In this document: positions 1-14,285 of the stretch, in pieces
Layout of the letters: each line of letters starts with the position of its first letter
Numbering within the stretch: position 1 is the stretch's first letter
From: Ramlibacter henchirensis
GTDB lineage: Bacteria; Pseudomonadota; Gammaproteobacteria; Burkholderiales; Burkholderiaceae_C
Direction: 5' to 3'
Length of the DNA: 64,000 bases
Assembly: GCF_004682015.1 (NCBI RefSeq)
Contig: NZ_SMLM01000003.1
Coordinates: 496,001-560,000 of the forward strand
Made by a program: the position numbers and the translations under genes
Notes under the pieces: generated by a model
What the model saw: the letters and a program-made list of their open reading frames with translations, nothing else
Database searches by the model: none
Told to the model about the DNA's origin: nothing

Positions 1-840
1 GTGCTGGACCGGCGTGTTCACGGTGAACACGTTGAACTGGTGGACCTTGCGGAATTCCGCGCTCAGCGGCGCGGGTGCCAGCACGTACCCGACCTTCCAG
101 CCCGTCACGTGAAAGGTCTTGCCGAAGCTGGACACGATGAAGGCGCGTGCGGCCAATCCGGGAAAGCTCGCGGCGCTCTGGTGCCGGTGGCCGTCGAACA
201 CCATGTGCTCGTAGACCTCGTCGCTGATCAGGAGCACGTCCGTCGGCGCCAGCAGGTCCTGCAGCCGCAGCATCTCCTCACGTGTCCAGACGGTGGCGCT
301 GGGGTTGTGCGGCGAGTTGATCAGGATCGCGCGGGTGCGCGGCGTCAGCGCCGCCGCGATCCGGTCGAAGTCGGGGCGGAAGGTGCCCGGCACCAGCGGA
401 ACGCGCACCACGGTGCCGCCGGCCAGCTCGATGTTCGGCACGTAGCTGTCGTAGCAGGGCTCCAGCACGATGACCTCGTCGCCCGGACGCACGACGGCGA
501 GGATGGCCGTGATGATGGCCTGCGTGGCGCCGGCCGTGATGGTCACTTCCGATCCCGAGTCGTACCGGCGTCCGTAGAGCGCCTCCACCTTGGAAGCGAC
601 TGCCTCGCGCAGCGAGGGCACGCCCGTCATCGGGGGGTACTGGTTCAGGCCGCGCGTCATAGCGTCGGTGACGGCCTGCACCAGCTTCGGATCGCATTCG
701 AAATCGGGGAATCCCTGTCCGAGATTCACGGCCCCCGTCTCGGTTGCGAGGGCGGACATGACGGTGAAGATGGTCGTGCCGACGTTGGGCAGCTTGGTCT
801 GCACGGACGGCGTCCGCACGGCGGTGGCATCAGAGCTCAT
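1..840 (-). CDS. PLP-dependent aminotransferase, class I/II (partial, C-terminus off window)
   Basis: Fold-type I aminotransferase, probably of the methionine/kynurenine (YbdL-like) group that transaminates amino acids with 2-oxo acids in the cytoplasm. The frame starts at ATG 840 and runs off the left edge, giving 280 of the roughly 390 residues expected. Visible signatures are the N-terminal NLGQGFPDF segment, the cofactor-binding stretch ITAGATQAI, the INSPHNPSA turn, the SDEVYEHM segment with the PLP-contacting Asp and Tyr, and SSFGKTFHVTGWK, which carries the Schiff-base lysine. The start overlaps the last 11 nt of the cysB-like gene, so the two are probably co-transcribed and translationally coupled. 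The family is secure; the substrate is not. Confidence 0.88.
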   Translation of the reverse strand, partial: MSSDATAVRTPSVQTKLPNVGTTIFTVMSALATETGAVNLGQGFPDFECDPKLVQAVTDAMTRGLNQYPPMTGVPSLREAVASKVEALYGRRYDSGSEVTITAGATQAIITAILAVVRPGDEVIVLEPCYDSYVPNIELAGGTVVRVPLVPGTFRPDFDRIAAALTPRTRAILINSPHNPSATVWTREEMLRLQDLLAPTDVLLISDEVYEHMVFDGHRHQSAASFPGLAARAFIVSSFGKTFHVTGWKVGYVLAPAPLSAEFRKVHQFNVFTVNTPVQH

Positions 841-1774
841 AGTCGTTCACGTGGCCGGTCATGGCCTTGGCGATCAGGTTCCGGTCGAGGCGGCTGGACA
901 GCAGCTCGGCGAACTGGAAGACGAAGTTGCGCAGGTATGCACCGCGCTTGAACGCGACACGGGCGACGTTCTGTCCGAACAGCGTCCCGAGCGGCCGCAC
1001 GGCGAGGTCCGCATTCTGGCCGTCGTCGCGCACCGCCATCTCCGCCACGATGCCGATGCCCAGGCCGAGGCGCACGTAGGTCTTGATCACGTCGGAGTCG
1101 ATCGCTTCCAGCGCGATGCGCGGCTCCAGCTTGCGATGCGCGAAGGCCGTGTCGATGCGGGTGCGGCCGGTGAAGGACGGGTGGTACGTGATGATCGGTT
1201 CGGACGCGAGGTCCTCGAGGCTGATGCGCTCCTTCTTGACCAGCGGATGGTCCAGCGGCATCACCAACACGTGCTGCCATTCGTAGCAGGGCAGGGTGAC
1301 CAGCTCCTGGTAGTCGGAAAGCGATTCGGTGGCGATGCCCACTTCCGCCGTCTCGTCGATCACCATCCGCGCCACCTGGTCGGGCGAGCCCTGGTGCAGG
1401 CTGATGTTGACCTTGGGGTAGGCCTCGCGCAGCTTGGCCACGGGCACCGGCAGCACGTAGCGCGCCTGCGTGTGCGTCGTCGCGATCGAGAGCGTGCCGC
1501 TGTCCTGCGCGCTGAACTGCTCGCCGATGCGTTTGAGGTTGCCGACCTCCCGCATGATCAGCTCGATGCTGCGCAGCACGTGCTGGCCGGGTTCGGTGAT
1601 GCGCTTCAGGCGCTTGCCATGCCGGGCGAAGATCTCCACCCCGAGTTCCTCTTCCAGTTCGATGATGGCCTTCGAGACCCCGGGCTGGGAGGTGTGGAGG
1701 GCCTTGGCCGCCTCGGTCAGGTTGAGGTTGCGGCGGGCGGCTTCCTGGACGAAACGGAACTGGTGCAGGTTCAT
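830..1774 (-). CDS. cysB: LysR-family transcriptional regulator, CysB type
   Basis: A 314-residue LysR-type activator. The N-terminal winged HTH (about residues 1-60, LTEAAKALHTSQPGVSKAI) is followed by a linker helix and a two-lobed effector domain. CysB/Cbl-group features include the start MNLHQFRFVQEAARRNLNLT and the effector-pocket residues TTHTQARYVLP. In enterobacteria CysB and Cbl respond to O- and N-acetylserine or adenosine phosphosulfate and control cysteine and sulfonate genes. The expected role here is sulfur-assimilation control, but no target gene other than the overlapping aminotransferase is in view. The length is normal for the family. The cysB versus cbl assignment is by resemblance only. 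Confidence 0.85.
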   Translation of the reverse strand: MNLHQFRFVQEAARRNLNLTEAAKALHTSQPGVSKAIIELEEELGVEIFARHGKRLKRITEPGQHVLRSIELIMREVGNLKRIGEQFSAQDSGTLSIATTHTQARYVLPVPVAKLREAYPKVNISLHQGSPDQVARMVIDETAEVGIATESLSDYQELVTLPCYEWQHVLVMPLDHPLVKKERISLEDLASEPIITYHPSFTGRTRIDTAFAHRKLEPRIALEAIDSDVIKTYVRLGLGIGIVAEMAVRDDGQNADLAVRPLGTLFGQNVARVAFKRGAYLRNFVFQFAELLSSRLDRNLIAKAMTGHVNDYEL

Positions 1775-1816
1775 GCCAGACGAATCTTAAGCAGGAACCT
1801 ATTATGCAGGATCAGT

Positions 1817-2188
1817 CTAAGGGTCGGCTTGCAGGACGGCATTTGCGAGCAAGTCGAGGACGTCCGCTCGCTCCCCAACCGATGGCAGCAGGTGGACCGA
1901 GACGCCGGGATGCGCGACCCGCGCCGCTTCCACCAGCCGCGGCAGGTCCTTGCGCGCGTGCTTGCCGACGCCCAGGAACATCGGCAGCACCGTGACGCGG
2001 TCCGCTCCGCCGCGCGCGAGTTCCGTCATGGCGGCGGCGAAATCGGGCGCCTGCAGTTCCAGGAACGCGCAAATCACCGCCGTGTCCGGCGAGAGCTCGC
2101 TGATACGAAGGGCGAGTGCGTCCATCGGCTCGCGCCACGCCGGGTCGCGCGACCCGTGCCCGAACAGGATGACCGCGGGCCGCGTCAT
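1817..2188 (-). CDS. cbiX: CbiX/sirohydrochlorin-chelatase-like protein
   Basis: A 123-residue single-domain protein of the small CbiX family. These proteins insert cobalt or iron into sirohydrochlorin, for cobalamin or siroheme. The fold-defining N-terminus PAVILFGHGSRDPAW carries the metal-ligand His of the GHGSRD motif, and VLPMFLGVGKHARKDLP carries the second conserved His. The length suits the short, homodimer-forming class rather than the two-domain CbiK/CbiX-long enzymes. ATG 2188 overlaps the lptG stop in ATGA, so it is read as the last gene of an lptF-lptG-cbiX transcript. Its pairing with LPS-export genes looks positional; proximity to a CysB-type regulator would fit siroheme for sulfite reductase. 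Confidence 0.85.
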   Translation of the reverse strand: MTRPAVILFGHGSRDPAWREPMDALALRISELSPDTAVICAFLELQAPDFAAAMTELARGGADRVTVLPMFLGVGKHARKDLPRLVEAARVAHPGVSVHLLPSVGERADVLDLLANAVLQADP

Positions 2189-3282
2189 CGTCGCAGGACC
2201 AGCCAACTGAAGGCGGCCAGCGACAGCAGCGAATAGAGCAACCCCGGCGCCGCGGCGGTCAGCCAAGGCCACCAGTTGCGCAGGTTGCCGACGTAGCCGA
2301 ACACGTTGTTCAGCAGGAAGAAGCTGATGCCGATCAGCACGCCGCCGAACACGTACGTCGTGATGCCGCCCGAGCGGAAATGCAGGTACGCGAAGGGAAG
2401 GGCCAGCACCACCATCACCAGGCAGCTGAGCGGATAGAACACTTTCCGCCAGAACTCGATCTCGTAGCGCTGCGAGGTCTGGCCGTTCTGCTCCAGGTGC
2501 TGGATGTAGTTGAACAGGTCGAGCGTGCTCATGCGATTGGGCCGCAGCAGCGCCACCGACACCATCTCCTGCGTGATCTCGGTCTTCCAGCGGACTTCCG
2601 CCTGCGTGCTGCGCTCCACCCGCGGCGCGCTCCCACGCGTGAGGAAGCGGGTGATCTCCGCGTCGTGCAGCAGCCAGCCGCCGCGGGCGAAGGTGGCCTT
2701 CCGCGCCGCGGTGATGCTCACGAGGAAGCCGCGCTCGTCGGCCTCGAACAGCCGCACGTTCTGCATCGAACCATCCGGCGCCAGCGCCGAGACGTTCACG
2801 TTGTACGTGGATTGCTGCTGCCGCTCCTTCAACCACGCGCCGGTCTGGCCGATGCTGATGCGGCCCTGGTAGCGGGCGCGCAGCAGCTGCGCGGCTTTGT
2901 CGGCGGCCGGCGCCAGGTAGTCGCCTGCCGCGAACGTCAGGCCGGTGAACACCAGTCCCAGCGCCAGCAACGTGCGAAGGGCCCGGCCCGGGCCCAGGCC
3001 GCTGGTGCGCAGGATCGTGTATTCGGAACTTTGCGCGAGACGCGCCATCACGAAGATCGTTCCGATCAGCACCGCGATGGGCATCAGCTCGTAGAGATGG
3101 CTGGGCAGCAGCAGCGTCACGTAAAGCAGCGCCTGCGTCAGCCGATAGGGGCTGACGCCACGGCCCACGTTGGGCAGTTCCTCGACGAAGTCGAAGAAGA
3201 AGAACAGCGCCAGGAAGCCGGCCGCCACGAACAGCACGGAGGCCAGCACCTCGCGGTAGACGAGGCGGCGGATCGTCTTCAA
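2185..3282 (-). CDS. lptG: LPS export ABC transporter permease LptG
   Basis: A 365-residue inner-membrane permease. With LptF and the ATPase LptB it extracts lipopolysaccharide from the inner membrane and passes it to the Lpt bridge. Family layout is visible: an N-terminal TM helix (TIRRLVYREVLASVLFVAAG), two further TM segments by about residue 130, a periplasmic beta-jellyroll region (about 140-260), and three C-terminal TM helices. The only start that fits is TTG at 3282, whose TTGA overlaps the lptF stop, so translation is probably coupled. It is immediately followed by cbiX with an ATGA overlap. Confidence 0.93.
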   Translation of the reverse strand: MKTIRRLVYREVLASVLFVAAGFLALFFFFDFVEELPNVGRGVSPYRLTQALLYVTLLLPSHLYELMPIAVLIGTIFVMARLAQSSEYTILRTSGLGPGRALRTLLALGLVFTGLTFAAGDYLAPAADKAAQLLRARYQGRISIGQTGAWLKERQQQSTYNVNVSALAPDGSMQNVRLFEADERGFLVSITAARKATFARGGWLLHDAEITRFLTRGSAPRVERSTQAEVRWKTEITQEMVSVALLRPNRMSTLDLFNYIQHLEQNGQTSQRYEIEFWRKVFYPLSCLVMVVLALPFAYLHFRSGGITTYVFGGVLIGISFFLLNNVFGYVGNLRNWWPWLTAAAPGLLYSLLSLAAFSWLVLRR

Positions 3283-4379
3283 GGCGCGGCCCTCGTCGCA
3301 GGCCGCTGGAGCCGCCGCAACGCCCAGTTGTTGTGCTGTTTCCCGAGCCACAGCGCCGCCAGCAGGAAGGCGCCTCCGTGCAGGCCCGCCATGAACGGGA
3401 CGAACCCGACGCGGCCCGACGCGATCCAGCTCTGGCCCAGGTTGAGCAGGTTGAAGTAGACGATGAAGGCGAACAGCGCGAACACCAGGTTGCCGCTGCG
3501 GCCCGCACGCGGATTCACGCTCGACACCGTGATGGCGATCACCACGAAGTTGAACGCGGCCAGCGCGAGGCCCACGCGCCAGGCCAGTTCGCCGAGGTTG
3601 CTCTGCGTGGGGTCCGAAACCAGGGCCATCGTCGAACGCGCCTTGGTCGGCAGGTTGTCCTGCGGGCCGAGCCGCGCGGCGCCGACCTGGTTGCCCAGCT
3701 CCTGGAACTCGCTCACCTTCAACTCGCCGCCTTCGACGGCCGTCTCCAGCCGCTGCCCGTCGGAGAGCAGCAGGAACTGCTGGTCGCCTTCGGCCACCAC
3801 GCGGCCGGTCCTCGCCGCCGTGACCGTCTGCTTTCCCTTCTCGACGGTGGAGATGAAGATGTTCTTCCCCGACTTGTTGTCCGGCGTGTCCTTGTCCAGG
3901 AAGAACACGCGCGTGCCGCTGGCCGATTCCTGGAACTGGCCGGGCGCCACCCGCTCCAGGTCGCCGCGGCTGCCGTAGCGCTCCTTCAGTTCCTGCGTCT
4001 GCCGGTTGGCCCAGGGCCAGACCAGGAGTGCGAGGACCGCCACGGCCGCGAGGATGGGCCATGCGAATCCGAGCAAGGGCCGCAGCAACGCGGAGAGGCC
4101 GCGTCCGGCGGAGAACCAGATCACCATCTCGCTGTCGCCGTACATGCGCGAGAGCGTGCCGACGATGGCGATGAACAGGCACAGCGTGAGGATGGGCGGC
4201 AGGTAACCGAGCACCGTGTAGCCCATGACCATCATGATTTCCTGCGGGTTGACGCTGCCGCGGTTGGCCTGGCCCAGCGTGCGGATCAGGGTCATCGTCA
4301 TGACGATCGTGACCAGCACCACCAGCGTCGCGCCGAAGCTCCGGGCCAGCTCTTTGCGCAGGGAGGAATGGAATAACAT
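3279..4379 (-). CDS. lptF: LPS export ABC transporter permease LptF
   Basis: A 366-residue partner of LptG in the LptB2FG lipopolysaccharide exporter. It opens with MLFHSSLRKELARSFGATL, the short amphipathic stretch typical of LptF, then TM helices around residues 15-35, 55-80 and 100-125, a periplasmic jellyroll domain (about 130-260, including RVFFLDKD) and three C-terminal TM segments. The start at 4379 is chosen because the longer in-frame extension runs through the divergent pepA gene and is not LptF-like. The divergent gap to pepA is only 43 bp, so the two promoters must sit close together or overlap. This lptF/pepA head-to-head arrangement is common in proteobacteria. Confidence 0.94.
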   Translation of the reverse strand: MLFHSSLRKELARSFGATLVVLVTIVMTMTLIRTLGQANRGSVNPQEIMMVMGYTVLGYLPPILTLCLFIAIVGTLSRMYGDSEMVIWFSAGRGLSALLRPLLGFAWPILAAVAVLALLVWPWANRQTQELKERYGSRGDLERVAPGQFQESASGTRVFFLDKDTPDNKSGKNIFISTVEKGKQTVTAARTGRVVAEGDQQFLLLSDGQRLETAVEGGELKVSEFQELGNQVGAARLGPQDNLPTKARSTMALVSDPTQSNLGELAWRVGLALAAFNFVVIAITVSSVNPRAGRSGNLVFALFAFIVYFNLLNLGQSWIASGRVGFVPFMAGLHGGAFLLAALWLGKQHNNWALRRLQRPATRAAP

Positions 4380-4422
4380 CGGCGCGGACCGCTGAACTCG
4401 CGAACGAAAAGACCCGTCGATT

Positions 4423-5934
4423 ATGGACTTCGAACTCAAGACCCTGGGGCTGGCCGAAGCGGCCGCACAGAAATGCGATGCCCTGGTGGTGGTGGTGCCG
4501 GAGGACTTCAAGGGATCGGGCGATCCGCTGTCGCGGCTGGCGCAGGACGCGCGCAAGGCCGGCGACTTCGAACCCAAGCCGGGCAAGCTGCTGCAGGCCT
4601 ATCGCATGCCGGGCGTGGCCGCCGGGCGTGTCGTGCTGGCCGGCGCGGGCGACGGCTCGGGCAAGCGCGTGCAGGCCGCGGTGCAGGCTGCGGTGTCGGG
4701 GCTGCGCTCCAAGTCGATCAAGCGGCTCGTCATCTGCCTGCCGCCGGACGCGGGCGACGATGCGGTTCGGGCCGCCGTCGCGGCCACGGCCGAGGCGAGC
4801 TACGTCTACGTCGCGACCAAGAGCAAGCCCGAAGGGCGGGAACTGGATCGCGTCACCATCGCCGTGGCGCAGGACGCCGCGCAACTGCGCGCCGCTTTCG
4901 ATTCGGCGCGCGCAGCGGCCAATGGCATCGAACTGGCGCGCGAACTCGGCAACCTGCCACCCAACCTGGCCACGCCCACCCGGCTCGGTGACGAGGCCAG
5001 GAAACTGGCGAAGGCCCACGGCTTCCAGTGCGAGGTGCTGGGCCCCAAGGAGGTCGCCCGCCTGGGCATGGGCTCCTTCATGGCCGTCGCGCGCGGTTCG
5101 GAAGAGCCACTGCGCTTCATCGTGCTGCGCTACCAGGGCGCAGCCGCCTCCGAATCGCCGGTGGTGCTGGTGGGCAAGGGCATCACCTTCGACAGCGGCG
5201 GCATCTCCATCAAGCCGGCCGGCGAGATGGACGAGATGAAGTTCGACATGGGCGGGGCCGCGAGCGTGCTGGGCACTTTCCGTGCGCTGGGCGACATCCG
5301 TCCCGCGGTCAACGTGATCGGGCTGATTCCCAGCTGCGAGAACCTGCCCGACGGGCGGGCGCTCAAGCCGGGGGACGTGGTCACCAGCATGAGCGGCCAG
5401 ACCATCGAGGTGCTGAACACCGACGCGGAAGGGCGGCTGATCCTGTGCGACGCGCTGACGTACGCGGAGAAGTTCAAGCCGCGCGCGGTAGTCGACATCG
5501 CCACGCTCACGGGCGCTTGCGTGATCGCGCTGGGCGGGGTGCGCAGCGGCCTGTTCTCCACCGACGACGGACTTGCCGGCGCGCTGCAGCAGGCCGGCGA
5601 CGCGGCCTTCGACCTGTGCTGGCGGATGCCGCTGGACGACGAATACGGCGAAGGGCTGAAGACCAATTTCGCCGATGTGGCCAACGTGGCCGGGCGGCCC
5701 GGCGGCGCGATCACGGCGGCCAAGTTCCTGCAGCGCTTCGCCGCCAAGTACCCGTGGGCGCACCTGGACATCGCGGGCACAGCGTGGAAGGGCGGTGCGG
5801 CCAAGGGTTCCACCGGCCGGCCCGTCGGCCTGCTGGTTCAATACCTCCTGTCGCAGTCGCAAGCCCGGGGTGGCGCGCGCGCAAGCAAGGCAGCGCCGCG
5901 GCCTGCTCGAAGGAAGGCAGCCGCGGCCCGGTGA
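4423..5934 (+). CDS. pepA: leucyl aminopeptidase (M17 family, PepA)
   Basis: A 503-residue cytosolic dimanganese/dizinc aminopeptidase that removes N-terminal residues from peptides. The N-terminal macro-like domain (about 1-165) precedes the M17 catalytic domain. Metal and catalytic residues are visible in VLVGKGITFDSGGISIKPA (metal-binding Lys and Asp), MKFDMGGAASV, and the family signature NTDAEGRLIL. The tail (about 480-503) is basic and Ala/Arg-rich. Start ATG 4423 gives MDFELKTLGL, typical of betaproteobacterial PepA. holC follows 4 nt after the stop, which is the usual pepA-holC order. In E. coli PepA also binds DNA at cer/carAB; that role is not shown here. Confidence 0.95.
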   Translation: MDFELKTLGLAEAAAQKCDALVVVVPEDFKGSGDPLSRLAQDARKAGDFEPKPGKLLQAYRMPGVAAGRVVLAGAGDGSGKRVQAAVQAAVSGLRSKSIKRLVICLPPDAGDDAVRAAVAATAEASYVYVATKSKPEGRELDRVTIAVAQDAAQLRAAFDSARAAANGIELARELGNLPPNLATPTRLGDEARKLAKAHGFQCEVLGPKEVARLGMGSFMAVARGSEEPLRFIVLRYQGAAASESPVVLVGKGITFDSGGISIKPAGEMDEMKFDMGGAASVLGTFRALGDIRPAVNVIGLIPSCENLPDGRALKPGDVVTSMSGQTIEVLNTDAEGRLILCDALTYAEKFKPRAVVDIATLTGACVIALGGVRSGLFSTDDGLAGALQQAGDAAFDLCWRMPLDDEYGEGLKTNFADVANVAGRPGGAITAAKFLQRFAAKYPWAHLDIAGTAWKGGAAKGSTGRPVGLLVQYLLSQSQARGGARASKAAPRPARRKAAAAR

Positions 5935-5938
5935 AGCC

Positions 5939-6370
5939 ATGACGGAAGTTGCGTTCCACTTCAACGCGCCGGACAAGCTGGGCTACGCGTGTCGCTTGCT
6001 GCGCAAGGCGTTCGGCGCCGGGTCGCAGGTCGTGGTGACGGGCAGCCCGGAGTTGCTGCGTGAGCTGGATACCAGCCTGTGGACTTTCGGTGCGCTCGAA
6101 TTCGTGCCGCACTGCCACGGCGACTCGCAGGGCCAGCGCGTGCAGGCACGCAGCCCCATCGTGCTCGCCGAAGCGCCGCGCACGGCGCCGCACCAGCAGG
6201 TGCTGGTCAACTTGGGCGAGGCCGTGCCCGACGGCTTCGAGCGTTTCGAGCGTCTCATCGAAGTGGTGACGCAGGACGACGCCGATCGCAACCAGGCGCG
6301 CCAGCGCTGGAAGCACTACGCCGACCGTGGCTACGCCATCGTGCGGCACGACCTGGGGCAGGCACGCTGA
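5939..6370 (+). CDS. holC: DNA polymerase III subunit chi (HolC)
   Basis: A 143-residue protein matching HolC, the clamp-loader accessory subunit that links the pol III holoenzyme to SSB through psi/HolD. The N-terminal TEVAFHFNAPDKLGYACRLLRKA, the central LWTFGALEFVPHC and the segment PIVLAEAP followed by LVNLGEAVPDGFERFERLIE are family features. ATG 5939 lies 4 nt after the pepA stop, so it is co-transcribed with pepA, its usual partner. The small downstream gene starts 1 nt after this stop, completing a tight three-gene operon. Confidence 0.9.
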   Translation: MTEVAFHFNAPDKLGYACRLLRKAFGAGSQVVVTGSPELLRELDTSLWTFGALEFVPHCHGDSQGQRVQARSPIVLAEAPRTAPHQQVLVNLGEAVPDGFERFERLIEVVTQDDADRNQARQRWKHYADRGYAIVRHDLGQAR

Positions 6371-6371
6371 G

Positions 6372-6674
6372 ATGGCCTCGCGCACTCCGCCCCGTTTCGT
6401 GCCCACGCTCACCGAAGTGGTGCCGGGCAGCGCCGCGCCGCCCGCAGGCGAGAAGCTGAACGAGGAGCAGCTGGTGCATCGCGTCATGCAGCGCGTCGAT
6501 CTCACCCTCGACAAGCGCCTGCGCGAGGCGATCGCCAGCGTGGTGCTCGAGCACAGTCGCCAGCTCGCGCCCGCACTGCGCGAGCAGATCGAGGCGGTGG
6601 TCGCGAAGGCCGTGTCCGAAGCGATCGCCGAGGAGCTCGGCGTCGAGGGCGGCGACCCCGAAACGCAGCGCTGA
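6372..6674 (+). CDS. conserved hypothetical protein downstream of holC
   Basis: A 100-residue soluble protein with no recognised catalytic motif. The first 25 residues are Pro/Ala-rich and probably disordered; residues 30-90 are predicted as helices with heptad-like spacing (QLVHRVMQRVDLTLDKRLREA, then ALREQIEAVVAKAVSEAIAEEL). That pattern suggests a small helical or coiled-coil adaptor. It starts one base after the holC stop and is clearly in the pepA-holC transcript. Small uncharacterised proteins at this locus recur in Burkholderiales, as best I recall. No function is assigned. Confidence 0.75.
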   Translation: MASRTPPRFVPTLTEVVPGSAAPPAGEKLNEEQLVHRVMQRVDLTLDKRLREAIASVVLEHSRQLAPALREQIEAVVAKAVSEAIAEELGVEGGDPETQR

Positions 6675-6847
6675 GCCACGCTGTTTTCTCGCGTCCGGAA
6701 GGCCGCGCAGCATCGCGCAACGCGCGACCCGCACGACCGGTTGTCCTGCGCTTTCCCCTATGGTTTGGGTCCGGAAATTGCGATATGTTCGCGCCCGTTG
6801 AGCTCACAACACATCTCAACCCTATCCCCACTTTCGGAGGTTTCCCC

Positions 6848-7972
6848 ATGCAAATGAAGATCAAGCTGACGGTTGCCGCCGCCGTCGCCGCCCTGTGCGG
6901 CGTCGCCGCCGCGCAGCAGGTGGTCAAGATTGGCCACGTCGCTCCCCTTTCCGGTCCGCAGGCGCACTACGGCAAGGACAATGAGAACGGCGTCCGCATG
7001 GCGATCGAGGAGCTGAACGCCCAGGGCGTCACCATCGGCGGCCAAAAGGTCAAGTTCGAGATCCAGGCCGAGGACGACGCCGCCGACCCGAAGCAGGGCA
7101 CGGCCGCCGCCCAGAAGCTGTGCGACTCCAAGGTCGCCGGCGTGGTGGGACACCTGAACTCGGGAACCACGATCCCCGCCTCCAAGATCTACAACGACTG
7201 CGGCATCCCGCACGTCACCGGCGCGGCCACCAATCCCGCCCTGACCAAGCCGGGCTACAACACCACCTACCGCATCATCGCCAACGACAACGCCCTGGGC
7301 GCCGCCCTGGCGCTGCACGCGGCCGACAAGCTCAAGCTGAAGAAGGTCGCCATCATCGACGACCGCACGGCTTACGGGCAGGGCGTGGCCGAGGTGTTCA
7401 AGAAGACTGCGCAGTCCAAGGGCATGCAAATCCTCGACGAGCAGTTCACGACCGCCCAGGCCACCGACTTCATGGCCATCCTGACCGCCATCAAGGCCAA
7501 GAACCCCGAAGCGATCTTCTTCGGCGGCATGGACCCGCAGGCCGGTCCGATGCTGCGCCAGATGGAACAGCTGGGCCTGTCGAACGTCAAGTACTTCGGC
7601 GGCGACGGTATCTGCACCAACGAGATCATCAAGCTGTCCGCCGGCGCCAAGACGCTGGAGAACGTCATCTGCGCCGAAGGCGGCGCCTCGCTGGACAAGA
7701 TGCCCGGCGGGAAGGCCTGGAAGGAGAAGTACGACAAGAAGTACCCCGGCCAGTTCCAGGTCTACAGCCCGTACACCTACGACGCCACCTTCGTGCTGGT
7801 CGACGCGATGAAGCGCGCCAACTCCACGGATCCCAAGAAGTACATCCCGGAGCTGAAGAAGGCCAACTACAAGGGCGTGACGGCCACCATCGCCTTCGAG
7901 CCCAACGGCGAGCTGAAGAACTCGGCGACCACCCTGTACACGTACAAGGGTGGCAAGAAGGCGCCGCTCTGA
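6848..7972 (+). CDS. branched-chain amino acid-type ABC transporter substrate-binding protein (LivK-like)
   Basis: A 374-residue periplasmic binding protein (type I fold) that presents ligands such as Leu, Ile or Val to a Liv-type importer. A Sec signal peptide covers about residues 1-23 (KLTVAAAVAALCGVAAAQQ), followed by VVKIGHVAPLSGPQAHYGKD, the typical opening of mature LivK. The start ATG 6848 is set by the ribosome-binding site CGGAGG at 6835-6840. No permease or ATPase gene is adjacent, so it is an orphan binding protein that must use a transporter encoded elsewhere. A strong intrinsic terminator follows. It has a 173-bp upstream gap and so is a single-gene unit. Confidence 0.92.
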   Translation: MQMKIKLTVAAAVAALCGVAAAQQVVKIGHVAPLSGPQAHYGKDNENGVRMAIEELNAQGVTIGGQKVKFEIQAEDDAADPKQGTAAAQKLCDSKVAGVVGHLNSGTTIPASKIYNDCGIPHVTGAATNPALTKPGYNTTYRIIANDNALGAALALHAADKLKLKKVAIIDDRTAYGQGVAEVFKKTAQSKGMQILDEQFTTAQATDFMAILTAIKAKNPEAIFFGGMDPQAGPMLRQMEQLGLSNVKYFGGDGICTNEIIKLSAGAKTLENVICAEGGASLDKMPGGKAWKEKYDKKYPGQFQVYSPYTYDATFVLVDAMKRANSTDPKKYIPELKKANYKGVTATIAFEPNGELKNSATTLYTYKGGKKAPL

Positions 7973-7994
7973 GCGAGTGCCTCATCCATGAGAG

Positions 7995-8019
7995 GGCCGC
8001 CGCAAGGCGGCCTTTTTTG
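7995..8019 (+). terminator. intrinsic terminator after the LivK-like gene
   Basis: A perfect 7-bp stem, GGCCGCC (7995-8001) and GGCGGCC (8006-8012), with a GCAA tetraloop, is followed directly by six T residues. It lies 22 nt after the stop codon of the binding-protein gene. This is a textbook rho-independent terminator. Confidence 0.95.
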
Positions 8020-8243
8020 TTGCATCCCTGGGTGCGCAGGGCACCTACTTTCACGTCTCTCGGGCTGCCTGCTGAACTGTAGTACCGCCTGCCCTCTTAC
8101 TGTAGGCGCGTTCCTACACCCCGCGCCAGTACTGGCTTTGCAGGCCATCGGTGCATGGACGAGGTTGCCTCATCCGTCAGAAATCACTACCCTGCGCCAC
8201 CTCCCGTCTCCGTGACGGGCGCTTACGTGTTGGGGACGAATCA
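8020..8243. other. intergenic region upstream of the HAMP-array kinase
   Basis: About 220 bp without a convincing gene. It presumably holds the promoter of the two-kinase operon, but I see no clear sigma-70 hexamer pair or operator repeat. A weak purine-rich GGGGA (8233-8237 region) precedes ATG 8244. Confidence 0.5.

Positions 8244-14281
<6,038 letters not shown>

Positions 14282-14285
<4 letters not shown>

Noticed and set aside
1817-3508. One long minus-strand reading frame covering cbiX and part of lptG
   Set aside because: Only its last 123 residues (from ATG 2188) look like a real protein; the upstream part is lptG read out of frame.
6741-6790. Promoter for the LivK-like gene
   Set aside because: TTGTCC and TATGGT-like boxes occur but with wrong spacing, so no promoter is claimed.
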